The position numbers and the translations under genes were made by a program. DNA of 64,000 nucleotides, taken from positions 372,001-436,000 of the forward strand of contig JBBHKE010000836.1 in the NCBI GenBank assembly GCA_037447655.1. The letters are read 5' to 3'. This document shows positions 45,080 through 57,296 of this stretch, in pieces. The stretch is from Zygnema cylindricum (Eukaryota; Streptophyta; Zygnematophyceae; Zygnematales; Zygnemataceae). Positions within the stretch are counted from its first letter, which is position 1; each line of letters starts with the position of its first letter. The notes below the pieces were generated by a model, which was not told the DNA's origin, searched no databases, and saw only the letters and a program-made list of their open reading frames with translations.

Positions 45080-45662
45080 CACAGACAATCGTTATTAGCG
45101 TTTATAAATTGTTAGTGTTAAATATTAATTAGCGTTTTTATCGCTAATTTGAGTTTTTCAAAATTTCGAAAAAAAAATTACTCTAATTGATCCATAATGT
45201 TGATTTGGGTACAACGGATCTGCCATTAGGATCTTCACAATTAAATACGTAAAATTACAAAATCTGACAAATCGTACACCGTCGTGTCATTTTACTCTAA
45301 TTTATTCCTTAATCTAATATGAGTTTTCTCCTGTATAATTAATACGCGATCAATATCTTTACACTAAAATAGGTACGATCTCATTTTGCCTTTTATTATG
45401 AGCACAGTTTTACGTGCAATCACGATTATTTTAATCCATGTTTCGTGATTTTTAACTCGACAAAGTACCATTTCGTACGAACTGATATGTTTGTACACCA
45501 CACTATTCAAGAAGATCTTAAACAAAAATTATTAACGCTAATTTACTAGGAGCCTAATTAGCATAGGAAATAAATTAGTGTTAATAATTATATTTCAGGT
45601 TTTGGGGTCAAAATTTGGGGGTGTCGATATAGGGTTCATAACGCTAATAACGATTGGTAGTG
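45080..45662. mobile_element. M3: TA-duplicating MITE
   Basis: 583 bp, ends CACAGACAATCGTTATTAGCG / CACTACCAATCGTTATTAGCG, flanked by TA (45,078-45,079 and 45,663-45,664). Interior has 'gacaaatcgtacaccgtcg' and 'attagcgttttt' phrases shared with M5 and M8. Confidence 0.8.
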
Positions 45663-45958
45663 TACTGTATATAACTACAGTGCTGAAGTTTCTTATATTA
45701 TCACTATCGCAACCATTAAACGGTCTCTCGTTTATTTTGTCGTTCATGACATTTTTTTTTGTACGGCCCGACTTTGGTTTGTGCTCCATTGGGACTACTT
45801 CAGTCTCATGAGACGCTTTTTTTGAAAAATAAGATCTAAACGAAATTAGACCTACAACAGACCAAAATGGCAATGATAAAAAAGGCAGTGGGAACCTTTG
45901 AGGGACCTGTTAATTTGTTACACGTGTTACTTAGTGAAAAAAGAAACAATATAAACAA

Positions 45959-46719
45959 GGGTATGGCCCCGTGTTCTTGTAACGTAGCGAACTTATTTTA
46001 CTTTTTAGTGCGGATCCGGCTGACCCGGATTTCAAGTGTCTCTATGTGTTTACTCGAAATTGTTACTTAACTTTGTGATGATTGTATATGTCAACATTGC
46101 CCGTGACGACTTTCAACGTGTACACTTTGTCTTGCCGCACCTTATTTTTTGAAGCTTTTTGAGGTGTTGCAAGACACATCGTAATTTTTGAAACGATTTG
46201 GTTTGTCGCATGTCATTGCGTGATATCGTAGACTTACAATTTTGCAGCCGTGGCTGTATAACATGCCTTTGCTTAAACCTTTCCTGTCCCGCTGCCATGA
46301 CTTCGCAGATTTTCCACCTTTATGTGAAATGACACTGCACCATCAAGACCCCTTCAAAAAAATACCGTACAATGTGCATGCGGACAAATCGAACAACCTT
46401 TTACTTTTTTCAATGGTCAAAAACTTTTAAAAACTTTTCACACGTGGGAATATATTTTCCTATATGTGTAAACGGTTATACTTTATCTAAAACACATTCC
46501 CGATGTGGTTTATGATAAGTTTGAAGATGACGTGACTTGGTCGAAAAAACACAAGACGACAAATTTTTGTACATTCTAAGTTCGAGGATGAGGCAAATTT
46601 TACTCAACAAATTTGCCATTTTTTCGTACAGTTGCAACTTAAGCTTAGGCGGTTCGGCGCAAAGTTTGAAAGGAAAAAGACACAAAAAAACCCAAACTTA
46701 GCCACAGGGGGCTGTACCC
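45959..46719. mobile_element. Q2: PIF/Harbinger-like MITE
   Basis: 761 bp, ends GGGTATGGCCCCGTG / GGGTACAGCCCCCTGTGG. Interior colinear with Q1. Flanking triplets (CAA and GAC) no longer match, so the target duplication has decayed. ORFs inside are not conserved. Confidence 0.75.
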
Positions 46720-46942
46720 GACAATTAAAATTATTTGTAGATAATGCCCTCGATTGTGAATTAGGGAATCGCATTATTCGTACAACAAATAATTTTGTCT
46801 GCTTTTGCCTCTAACTTCATCACTAAAAGACAAAATGGGATAAAATAATGTGCACGTGGGAAGCTCCCAAAGAATTAACAGTTTCAAAAAAATTGAGCGG
46901 TAATCTATTGCGTTATGAAAACATGAATTTGCATTAAATAAA

Positions 46943-47994
46943 GGGAATTGCTAATAGCAGAGACGATTTTTGTTGCTCGCAGGTAGTTGTTAGAAATTGT
47001 ACATTTGAAGTACGGTTTCGTACAGGCTACGTACCTTTAAGTTCAGATTTGACGGTCAATCCGTCGAACAACTTTGACTGGCGAAATATTGTAACGGCGG
47101 TTAAAAAACTGTCGCGCTTGCGTACGTCATCGTCATAGAAAAAAAAGCAATTCACACGGTCGGCACAGGTTTACTGTAACAAAGCTAAGGCAGCCACATA
47201 TAAATGAAATGGTTGCGCGCAGATAGTTTCTCACTTCACGTGAGCTCAACTGTGAAAGCACACACCGACATTTTGACTTAGCAGCAAAACTGAAATCTAA
47301 TCGCGAACCGTTACGCTGAACTTGGACAAAAATTAAAGAACGACGTACGACGTATAAGCTCGCACGAAACAAAATAAACTTCGTACAAAATGTAAAAGCG
47401 TACTCGTGTATAAATATCAATCAAACTATAATGACGTGTCTTCACGCGCGTGTTGAAATTTATAGATTTCTAGAGTATTTTCTAGGTTTAAATATGTTTT
47501 TATAAAAGGAAAAAGAGAAAGGACGGACAGCCTGCCTCCACCTCCGCTCTCTAACTCCCATACTTGTTGTAGTCACTGAAGGTAAGAGAGAGAGGTTGAT
47601 CCATGGCTGCCTTAGTTCAACAGACAACTATTTTTAGTAGGTTACTAAAAATCACATTGATTCACATTGTCGGTGTGTGCTTTCTCAGTGGAGCTAACGT
47701 GAAGTGAGTAACTACCTGCACGCAACCATTTTATTTATATATGGCTGCCTCACTTTGTCACAATAAACCTGCGTTGGTCGTGTAAATTGTTTTTTATTTC
47801 ATGACGGTCGACGTTCGCAAGCGCGACAGTTTTTAACCACCGTGACAATATTGCGCTAGTCAATGTTGTTCGACGGATTGACCGTCAAATTTGAACTTAA
47901 AGGTACGTAGCCTGTACGAAACTGTACATCAAATGTACAATTTTTGACAACTACCTGCGCGCAGCAAAAATCGTGTCTGCGATTTGCAATTCTC
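46943..47994. mobile_element. P1: foldback element with about 330-bp inverted arms
   Basis: Left arm 46,943 to about 47,270 and right arm about 47,660-47,994 are inverted copies (GGGAATTGCTAATAGCAGA...; 'gttcgacggattgaccgtcaaa', 'aatatt', 'gcgcgcagcaaaaatcg'). The centre holds sequence shared with P0 in reverse and a copia-LTR-like fragment (47,451-47,622). P1 provides the empty sites for M1 and R1. No coding. Confidence 0.8.
47451..47622 (+). repeat. Short copia-LTR 5'-end-like fragment
   Basis: Starts TGTTGAAATTTATAG and keeps 'tattttctaggtttaaat', 'cagcctgcctcc', 'cttgttgtagtcactgaagg' and 'ccatggctgcc' of the 5' part of the 932-8,145 LTRs, then stops at GTTCAACA. Lacks the tRNA-like module, promoter and LTR end. 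Confidence 0.55.
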
Positions 47995-47997
47995 TTA

Positions 47998-48399
47998 TTT
48001 TAATGTATCATTAACTCTAATTTGTAAACTGCTTTGTTATAATTATCGGCACATAATATCTTCACACTAAAATATGTGCATGTACGAAATTGGTCAAATC
48101 GTACGCCGTTTGATTGTCGACCTCATTTTATAGTTTTTTCCAGAGCACGTTTACATGTGCGTGCGACAGCGTAATTATTTTTTCTGTACTTTCTTACTTT
48201 AAAAGTTACAAAATAGTACGGATCTAACTGACCGACATCACACTATTTAAAACGACACTGTATTAGAGCTTTTTATCATAGTAGGTGTGGTACCTCAAAT
48301 ATTTAGGAACATTTACGATAATTAATTCCATTTGAGAATTTGCCGAAAAATATGGGGTACCTCAATTAGAGTGATGAACGGTAATAGCGATTCACGGTG
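47998..48399. mobile_element. M5: left-truncated M-family MITE
   Basis: Right end ...AATAGCGATTCACGGTG followed by TA (48,400-48,401). Interior resembles M3 ('ataatatcttcacactaaaat', 'caaatcgtacgccg'). Its left terminus is missing where P1 begins, so P1 may have inserted in it. Confidence 0.6.
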
Positions 48400-48448
48400 T
48401 AGTGCACAGAAATTGTAAGTACAAACAAACAAATATTGTTACCACTTT

Positions 48449-48815
48449 TAGTGTTGGGTATCGGGTAAAATTATATCGTGATAATCTCGATATTCGATAT
48501 ATCGATTAGCGATAAGTTAGAGGCCTCGATATATCGTACCGGGACCAGCATAAATTATCCCAAAACATTTGGTAAAATGTGGGTATCCGTACAGATATAA
48601 TACGGGTTATCGTATGGATAATCGTATGAACATAAACCCCCCCCCCCCAAACTGAATGCTCGCCACGCGGGGGGGGGGCTTTGGGAAATATATAAATAAA
48701 ATATGTATACATCGCAAAATATCGCGATATTTAGCTTCTCGGTGTTTTTAAGCGATGATACCTAAAATTCGGTAAATATTGAATATTGGCAAGTGGTCCT
48801 CAATACAGAACACTA
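48449..48815. mobile_element. N2: short hAT-type element related to N1
   Basis: 367 bp, ends TAGTGTTGGGTATCGGG / TAGTGTTCTGTATTG, with CGATATATCG-type palindromes near the left end. No 8-bp duplication is visible; the right-hand one would have been displaced by M4. A C9/G9-type inverted stretch lies near 48,640-48,680. Confidence 0.7.
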
Positions 48816-49023
48816 CACCATCAATCGCTATTAGCATAATGAAATAGATAGCGTAATGAAACAACTAGCGTTATTTACGCTATTTGAAAATTTGGGGGTT
48901 TTGAAGGAAATCATTTACTCTGATTTGTTTTTTAAAGGGTTTTTATTAATTCTATTTGAGAATTTGGGTAAAAATACAGGGTATCGCAATTTGAGTATTT
49001 GACACTAATAGCAATTCACGATG
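48816..49023. mobile_element. M4: short M-family MITE abutting N2
   Basis: 208 bp, CACCATCAATCGCTATTAGC to ...AATAGCAATTCACGATG, with TA on each side (48,814-48,815 and 49,024-49,025). The left TA is the last two bases of N2, so M4 probably landed on the very end of the hAT element. Confidence 0.75.
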
Positions 49024-49188
49024 TAGTTCCTAGCATTATTTTGGCTTTAAGGGCAAAACATTAACACTTATTTACACATCTAACAATAATTTGGATACAC
49101 AATCCGGTTGTGCAATCGATATAGCCCGTGATCACATGGTCGACGTTTGAACATGTGAGAACAAGTTCGCGCGATTCGCACCGTTTTT

Positions 49189-50211
49189 GGGTGCAGCCTT
49201 ATATGGCTAAGCACATATTTTTTTTTCTGTTGTTTTCGTTTAAAACTTAGCACCGTACTACTAAAGTTGCAATCGTCGGAAAAAATCGCAAACTTGTATA
49301 GTATAATTTGCGTCATCCTTGAACGTTGGAATACCAAAATTTGACGTCTTGCGTTTTTTTGACCCACTGTCACGTCATCTTCAAGCTTATCATAAAACAT
49401 GCCGTCTATGTGTTTTAAATAAGGTAAAATAGTTTCCACAAATAGGAAAACGTATTCTCATATGTGGAAAGTTTTTATAATTTTTTTGACGACGTAGAAT
49501 AGTACATGGCTGTTGGTTTTTATCAGCGTGAACCTTTTATGGTTTTTTTTTAGAGGTCTTGATGGTGCAATGTCATTTCACCGAAAGGTGGAAAGTCTGG
49601 GAAGGTGAAAAGTCTACGGAGTCGCCACTACTTCTCCACTCATTGCAAATGTCACCTTGCGCCTTACTCGCCCCTTCGAGCTACACCATTTTGCATTCTG
49701 TCGCAAGTTGGCTTTAAGTGTAGTGGGAGGGATCAAGGGAAAAATTTAAGAGTAGTACTTCCGCCATTTGAAAATGCTCAATGCTAAGGGCGGCCGAACG
49801 TGCGCGGGACAAGTGACGTTGGGAGGAATACAACAAACGTGCAAAGAAAAAAAAATTGCAAGGGCCTAAAGAAATGTATTTCCATTCATGGCAGCGTAAA
49901 GGCATGTGGTACAACCATTGTTGTAAAATTGTACGTCTACGATGTCATTAAAACACACGAGACCTACATAAATGTTTCAAAAATTGCGATATGTAGTGCG
50001 ACATTTCAAAAACGTTCGAACACTACGGTGCGGCAAAGATAGATTGTACACGGTGACACCCGTCACGGGCATTGTCGGCGTATACAATCGTCACAAAGTT
50101 AAGTAACAATTTTGAGTAAACACATAGAGACACCTAAAATCCGGGTCCGCAGGATCCGCCCTAAAAAACAAAGTAAGTTCGTTAAGTTACACGTACATAG
50201 GGTTGTATTCT
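49189..50211. mobile_element. Q4: PIF/Harbinger-like MITE, inverted relative to Q2
   Basis: Left end GGGTGCAGCCTTATATGGC corresponds to the right end of Q2. The right portion has the complement of 'ccggatttcaagtgtctctatgtg' (near 50,125-50,150) and 'gaacttgctttgt', then a decayed terminus near 50,211. About 1,020 bp. Flanking triplets do not match. Confidence 0.65.
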
Positions 50212-50509
50212 TTATCACTAGAATCAAATTTAAGTGTGCTTTTTGGTGCCCTTTCGACGCCTCATTTGAAACTTTTATTTAATTTTGAACAATATAACGA
50301 GCAATATTTAAATACGCGATGACACATTTTGTTAGACTACGCCTCCAAGGCCCTAAAAGTTGCAAGATTTAGTACAGTATTCAAAATTTGCTAGAAATGA
50401 CTATCGTTGACACTACTGCAGTTAACCCGTACCTATAGTAGCGTAAATGGACCAATATTGTTATACATTATATGTTAGGTTAAATTCAAAATTTAGGGGC
50501 ATTGAATTA

Positions 50510-50940
50510 GGGTATGTCTCTATGTGCTTGTAACTTAACGAACTTGCTTTGTTTTTTAGCGCCAATCCGGCGGACTCGGATTTTAGGCGTCCCTATGTGT
50601 AACAATAAAATTGTTACTTAAGGGTGTGACAATTGTAAACGCTGACAATGCCCATGACGGATGTTAACCTCTACAATCTGTGAGGACACACATTATTTTT
50701 TATAAGTTCTTGTGACATCGCATGATTCTCCATGACATTGTAGACGTACATCCTTACAACCTAGGTCGTTTCACGGTTGAAAATGATGTGCTTTGCTTTT
50801 ATGTAACCTGTCATAGCCTGTTCCCACTGAAAATAAATTCACTTCCGCAACAGACGGACGTTCGAATAATGTACGACTTTTCGAACACCGATTTTATTGT
50901 TTTCGGAATTGTTTAGAAAATCGTACAAACGAACTTCCTC
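50510..50940. mobile_element. Q5: truncated Q-family MITE
   Basis: Starts GGGTATGTCTCTATGTG after TTA (50,507-50,509) and follows Q1/Q2 ('gcgccaatccggcggactcgg', 'gtccctatgtg', 'catgacattgtagacgtac') before homology is lost near 50,940. 50,941-51,332 has another short Q-like phrase (cagtgggaacaggct) but nothing else clear. Confidence 0.6.
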
Positions 50941-51332
50941 AAAATATTTGAGGATATTGAAGTCGGGTTAAGTTACGTCTTTCTTTGAAATAGGCGAACA
51001 GTAACCTCAAAAGTTGGCGAAGCAAAAACAACATCCAAACGACTATCTCATTGTTTTCGCGCGAAAAAACTGTCTAACTTTGAACCAACGCCATATTAGT
51101 AAGTTTGCAGTTTACTTTGAACCACCGTCATATTAGTAAGTTTGAAAAACTGCAGGTTTGTTTTCGCGCCTATGTTTGATGACGTCGAAGCGTGTGACGT
51201 GTTACAGGACACCTTTAATCGGAGTTACGTGCCAAAATTTTGGTGTGAACAAGACCCGTTTTTGGACGAGATACAGGAAAATCATCGAAATGGGCAAAAA
51301 GTTACAAATTCTCCAGTGGGAACAGGCTATCA

Positions 51333-52063
51333 GGGTGAAGTTCCATCATACGTTTTTGTAATCGTACGGCCAACTCTACAGACCTGGTCGATTGAGTCGA
51401 AGTTCTATCATGTAGAGTTTGTAATACATGTGTTCGAAATTGACTGGCGCCACGCAAGCTAGGATCCGATGTTAAATATCTTTCAGATTTTAACCACCGA
51501 CAAACTTAATTCAAATCTTCACTTGCGTACCATGGACCTACGTACGAAGTCATCCTACAGCACAACTTTTATACTTTTTGCAGACGCTTGTCTGTACGCC
51601 AACTCATGTTTTAGGGTTTCAGTTTTCAGACAAAACGAAAGTCCTTCGAAAAAAATAGTGTGACGAACAAAAGTTACTGAAAATAGCGTGACGAAGGAAT
51701 GTTGCGAAATTACTTTTTAATTTTCGGTTGTATTTTTGAAAGCGCGTGTCATGTGCAAAAATTGTGACTTTTCGTTGGTTGTGCATAGTGACACGTAGCT
51801 TAATCTTCCAGCGTGTCACGTTTTTTTTTCTGTATCTGCCAACCCACCTCTTCGAGGTGGGTTGAGAGTAACAGAGAAAATTGAAGCGAACTCCTCGCAT
51901 ATGAACATCCGACGACCAGTATTACCTCCAAGACCTTCGGAGAGTATGAACAATATTCACTGTAATGTTGTTTCTTGTATAAAAACAAAATAGGCAGTAC
52001 GATTTGGTACGGATAGTCGCGAATTTTTGTAAACGTCAGTTTTCGCTTGATAGAACTTCACCC
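51333..52063. mobile_element. R2: Harbinger-like MITE, inverted copy of R1
   Basis: 731 bp with GGGTGAAGTTCCATCA / GGGTGAAGTTCTATCA ends and flanking TCA/TTA. Reverse complement of 40,749-41,486 over its full length. Keeps the internal hairpin (51,840-51,864) with a changed loop. The ORF seen in R1 is not conserved. Confidence 0.85.
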
Positions 52064-52096
52064 TTAGTTGACGTGAAATGGCATCAAAATCTTGAG

Positions 52097-52400
52097 ATCC
52101 TAATATTGTATTATATTATGTTTTTACATATTATGTCGTTTTATATTATAACGTATTCTATTATATCGTATTACATTATATCGTATTATATAATGTCGTA
52201 TTATAAATTATTGTATTATATGAATATCATATTATATAATATTGCATCATGTAATAATGTTTTGTAATTCTATCTTTATTACATTATATCGTATTGTATT
52301 ATTATATATTATTTATTATATGTATTGTATTCTAATTTTTTTTTATTATTATTATTGTTATTAAACATTATTATTTTAATAAAAGCTCTGATGTGAAGTT
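52097..52400. repeat. ATTATATCGT-type short tandem repeat
   Basis: Degenerate decamers such as ATTATATCGT and ATTATATAATGTCGT repeated for about 220 bases, then ATT/TTA runs to 52,400. Non-coding. Confidence 0.8.
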
Positions 52401-52682
52401 ATTGTTAACTTTTTTTTGAAAAGTGTTGTTGATGATTCATCACAGTTTTTTGACAGATAACGCGGATCTTGGGATGTCAAAATCACAAAAACAGTGATTC
52501 AACAAGGCAAAACTTATCTGGCCTTTCTTTTCTTTTACTTATTCTGTCCCGTTGTGCGCACAACTTGTTTAGACTTTGAGTCACATGGGTGAGCCTCTGT
52601 CTGTCGCAGCACAGTCACTCACCGTCTATGAAATTCGCCGAGAGCCACGGTTATAATTCACACCACCTCACTTCTCACCTTC

Positions 52683-54204
52683 AACGTAATTTTATCTGAC
52701 TTTAGTTTAATGTTTACTTAATTCTAACTAACTTTAACTTAACTTCAGCTTAACTTTAACCGCACTTTAATTTAACTTCAACTTCACTGTAACATAACTT
52801 CAACTAAACTTTAACTGAACTATATAACTGGAACATTAACGCACTTTAACTGTACTTTAACTGTACTTTAATTGAACGTAAACTAAACTTTAAATAAACT
52901 TTAAGTCAATTTAACTAACTTAATTGGATCTTTAACTGAACCCAAACTGAACTTAACGAAATTTACAAAACTGTAACTTTAACTAAACTTTGAGCTTAAC
53001 TGGACTTTAACTTCACTTAAACGGAACTATAATTGAACATTAACGGAATTTGAGCTGAACTTTAACTTGTACTTTATTTGAACTTCTACTTAACTCTAAG
53101 TAAACTCCAACTTAACTTTAACTTAACGGAACTTTAACAGAAATGTAGTTGAACTTTGACTGAACTTACCTTAAACTTAACTTCAACTAAACTTCAATTT
53201 AATTTCAACTTAACTTCAACTTAACTTAAACTTTACTTTAACTGAACTTTCACCGAACTTTAACTTTGTTTTAATTGAATTTTAATTGAAACTCAGTGAA
53301 ATTTTATATGAACTTTTACTTAACTCTAAACTAAGCTTTAACTGTACTTTTACTTCACTTTAACGGAACTATAATCGAGCATAAAGGACAGCTTTACTAA
53401 ATTTTTGCTTAAATATAACTTTATTTAATTGGAGCTTTAACTTAACTTTTACGTAACTTTAACATAACTTTAGTTCAACTGTAGCTGAACTCGAATAGAA
53501 AATTAACTAGACTTTAACTAAGTTTTAACGGAACTTTAAACCAACTATAACTTAATTTTGACAGAAAATTTACTATAACTGAAATTGTTACTGGACTTTA
53601 ACTCAACTTTGACTCAAATGTAATTGAACTTTAACTGAACCTTACCTTAACTTGAATGGAACATTAACTGAATGTTGGTTGAACTATAGCATTAACTCAA
53701 GTTTGACTTAAGTTCAACTAAACTTCAACTTACCTTTAATTTAACTTTAATGGAACTTTAAAGTAACTTTAACTTTAATTGAAATTTAACATAACTTTAA
53801 CTTAACCTTAATTTTAACGAAATTTGAATTGAACTATAATTGAACTTTAATAAAAGTGTAACGGGATTGTTGCTCACCTGTAACACAATTGTAACTCAAC
53901 TCTAAGAACTTTAATGAAAATTCTAACGAAACTTCAACCGTTATTTAACTTTAAGTTTTACTTAACTTTAACTGCAAGTTAGCGTAACTTTAACTTAACA
54001 TTAACGGCACTTCAACTGAATGTAACTGAATTTTAGCCTAACTTAAACGGGACTGTAAGAGAACTTTAACTAAAACTCTAACGGAACCTGAATTTTAGCC
54101 TAACTCAAACGGGACTGTAGGAGAACTTTAACTAAAACTCTAACGGAACTTCTTACGGAGCTTTTAATAAAACTTCAACCGAACTCTAACTTAACGCTAA
54201 CTAA
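52683..54204. repeat. Minisatellite of AACTTTAACT-type units, left block
   Basis: About 1.5 kb of degenerate 10-12-base units (AACTTTAACTG, AACTTAACTTC and similar), extremely poor in G on the plus strand and without any real ORF. Interrupted by Q3 at 54,205 and resuming at 55,138. Confidence 0.9.
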
Positions 54205-55137
54205 GGGTACTTTCGCATGTAACTGAAACTTAGTCTTGTTACTTTGTTTTTTAACGAAGATTGTCCGTACAACTTTCAGAGCATTCGTATGTAAAAAAAA
54301 TAAAATCGTAATTTTAGATTGTGACGGATATAGACGTAGGTGCAAATTGTGACGATTGTAGATGCGTGCAAAACTCGCGACAATTGATGACTTTTACAAA
54401 ATAGAGACGGTTGTAGATGTCTAGCTACTTCTGACACTGTAGATGTTTAGGGTTTGTGACATTTTGACGTCACACTATTTATGATAGCGTTGACGTCGCA
54501 AATCCCAAAATATTCCGCCATGGTTTCCCGATTTTGTTTTTTTCTTCTATTCTCACTATTCTTGCCACCAAAATAAGCTAAAAGACAGTCAAAATAAATA
54601 TTTTTTATAGATCTTTCATTTGATACCTTTCTTGCTTTTTTTCATTGCAAAAATTGTGAGAATGACCTGTTGGTGGGAGAGGGAGAGAGAGAGGCGCTTT
54701 CACGAACTTCGCTTTTGCGAAATGGCGTCCGTTGGTCGAAACCCCCTCCACGGCCTCTATACAGAAAAAAACGCACGGAAAAAAGTCACGTACAGGCTGG
54801 AAACGTGCGGTGGGTTTTTTTTTGGTACTCCGCGCTCAAAAATTGTAAAAATATTCCGACACTTGCAACAGCATATGCCTATTCGTTTACCTCCTGGAAC
54901 TTTATTTAAAATCACGTCGCGAGGTGATTTTATATGAAGTTTGAAGATGAGCTGGAAGGACGCGAAATTGGGCGCGCTAGACGACAAATTGCAGTATATT
55001 TAAAGTTGTAAGGTAACGCAACTTGTACAGTGTTAATTTCATTTTTTTGGTACGGCGGCGGATTTTTTCGTTTTTTTCTAAGTTGTGGAGGAAAACGACA
55101 GAAAATAACTGTAACTTTAGCACATGCGAAAGTACCC
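54205..55137. mobile_element. Q3: PIF/Harbinger-like MITE inserted in the minisatellite
   Basis: 933 bp with inverted ends starting GGGTACTTTCGCATG on both sides and an exact TAA duplication (54,202-54,204 and 55,138-55,140). The minisatellite continues on both sides, so the insertion is certain. Interior has 'acggttgtagatgtct' and 'gacgtcacactatt' phrases typical of Q relatives. Short ORFs are not considered genes. Confidence 0.92.
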
Positions 55138-55515
55138 TAAAATTGAAATCAATTCTAACTTAACTTTAACTTAATTTCAACTTGACTTTCACGACACTTT
55201 AATTTAACCTCAACTGTTGAACTTCAACTCAACATTAATTGAACTACAATTAAACATTAACGACACTTTAGTTAGACTTTGATTGAACTTTAACTAAACT
55301 TTAAATAAACTTTAACTGAACTTCAGCGCCAATTCGACTTAATCTGAACTTTAACTGAACTCAAAGTGGACTTTAACGAAACTTACGAAACTTTAACAAA
55401 ACTTTAACTTCACTTTAATTTGGTCTTAAATTGACTTTTACTTTAATTAAACTTTGAACTTAGCTTTAACTGGTTTTTATCTTCACTTAAACGGAACCAT
55501 AATTGAACATTAGCA
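55138..55515. repeat. Minisatellite of AACTTTAACT-type units, right block
   Basis: Continuation of the 52,683-54,204 block beyond Q3, same unit and strand composition, fading near 55,515. Confidence 0.88.
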
Positions 55516-56784
55516 ATTGTTATGATTCCCATAACCACAATTGTTATGATTTTCACACATACATTGACTTTGTTCTTTTTGTTTTTATCAAATGAACTAA
55601 GCATTTCTCATTACTATGCATATGATTATTAAAAGATAGATTATGAGTGCAAAACATATAAAAAATGTGGATATTCTCTCTATCATCAGTTTTTTATATG
55701 TTTTGACATATGGGAAACTTTTGATGGATGTTACCTTTATATGTTTTTTCTACATGATATTTATCAAATATTTTTATTGAAAGGATATGTTTCACTAATA
55801 TGTGTGCTATGTGTCAAATTTTTGTTTTCATTATTTTTTGCAGGCTTTAGATGATAGGGGGAAAATGCAAGAAGCCCTTACGAGAGACAAATTGGAGGTT
55901 TTTGAGAAAAAAAATGTGTAAAAATTCTATCATTATTGTTCAAACAACAATCCCAACAGAGCAAAGTACGAGGTGAGTCCTCAAGTTTAGCATTTTCTTG
56001 ACTCTTGAATTTTCATCATGCCATATTTGTCACTTAGAGTCACTAGTTACTAGACGTCGCTCTTCGTTTGACCTTTTCTCTATGTCATATTCTTGTAGTC
56101 TACATGTGTAAATCGTTATTATAGAAAAGCTAATGATGTTTTTCCTCCGATTCTAGCCACGTAGGCAAAGACAGTCATCATTGGTCAATAGGGACCATGG
56201 GACCTCAGTACAAAACTTCGCTCATACAATTAGAAAAATACAAACAATATAGTGTGAAACTTTAGACTGTTAAGAAAGCAGTTACATAGCCTTCTCTTTG
56301 GTATCAAAAACTTGCCAATCGTTTAACTAATCGAGCACTTCTTTGATGATTCTGCTTATGTGGATTTCATCTCATAAAAATGTTTTTTTAATCTCAGATG
56401 TAGATCTCTTTGTGCACAAGGATAAGTTGAGATTAAATGGAATTTGTTAGATGTACCGTAATGAAGTGCTAACTTTCCTTAAAAATTTAAACAGAAGGCT
56501 AAGTCAAAGCATGTTGTTTTTATATTGTGGCATGTGTTTCTTTTGAGAAACCTAGAGAACAATATTTTTATGGGGAACATACTATCTTTCATTGGAAACC
56601 TCAAAAAAAATTGAGAAGTTGTGGGACGCATTAATTTTGCTCGTTTTGACTTGCAATCCAACAAGATTTCAACGTTCACCGATGTATGATGAATTGGAGA
56701 ACTTGAAATTTAAATAGGATTTGAAATGGTTATAATTTGAGCTCACCTTGGTTTTACACCTTCTCACTCTTTTTAACACAAGTA
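55516..56784. other. No gene recognised; one exon-like segment
   Basis: AT-rich. At 55,842 a good splice-acceptor-like 'attttttgcag' precedes a short open stretch (ALDDRGKMQEALTRDKLEVF) that meets a stop after an A8 run. A donor-like 'tacgag|gtgagtcc' follows near 55,971. It could be an eroded exon on the plus strand. No family recognised. Confidence 0.25.
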
Positions 56785-56980
56785 CACCGCTCATCGTTAT
56801 TAGCGTTAAAGATTTATTGGTGCTAATGCGAAGTTAGAATTAATAATACTAAGTTAGTTCCAAGAGACGTGGCAGATTGTAGTTCACGTCCTTAAATAAT
56901 GTTGTTAACTCTTTTTTATGATTTTTAGCTAAAAAAAGTGGCGACCGAATTAGTGTTATTAACACTAATAACGATGAGCC
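56785..56980. mobile_element. M6: short M-family MITE
   Basis: 196 bp, CACCGCTCATCGTTATTAGCG to ...ACTAATAACGATGAGC, flanked by TA (56,783-56,784 and 56,981-56,982). The right terminal 'GGTG' is eroded. Confidence 0.7.
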
Positions 56981-57296
56981 TATCGTTTTGGTCATTTTTT
57001 TTTTAAACAAATTTCCTTCTGGTCGCTTTTGTTTGTATGTTATGTACTTGTGAGTATGCAAAAATGACCATTTTTTTGGAACCTTTTAACTATTTTAAAC
57101 CATTTTAACTATTTTGCAATGCTTTAACTATTTTAAAACGCCATTTGATCCGTCTTTGCCTCTTTTTACGAGTAAAATTCACATATTGCTGAGATGAAAA
57201 AAAAAAAACAAGTACAAAAATTCAAAATGTTCCCGCATGGAAATTATTTGTGTTTTTATTTTTTTTGTTTTCACGCTTGCTTTTCATTTTCTCTCG

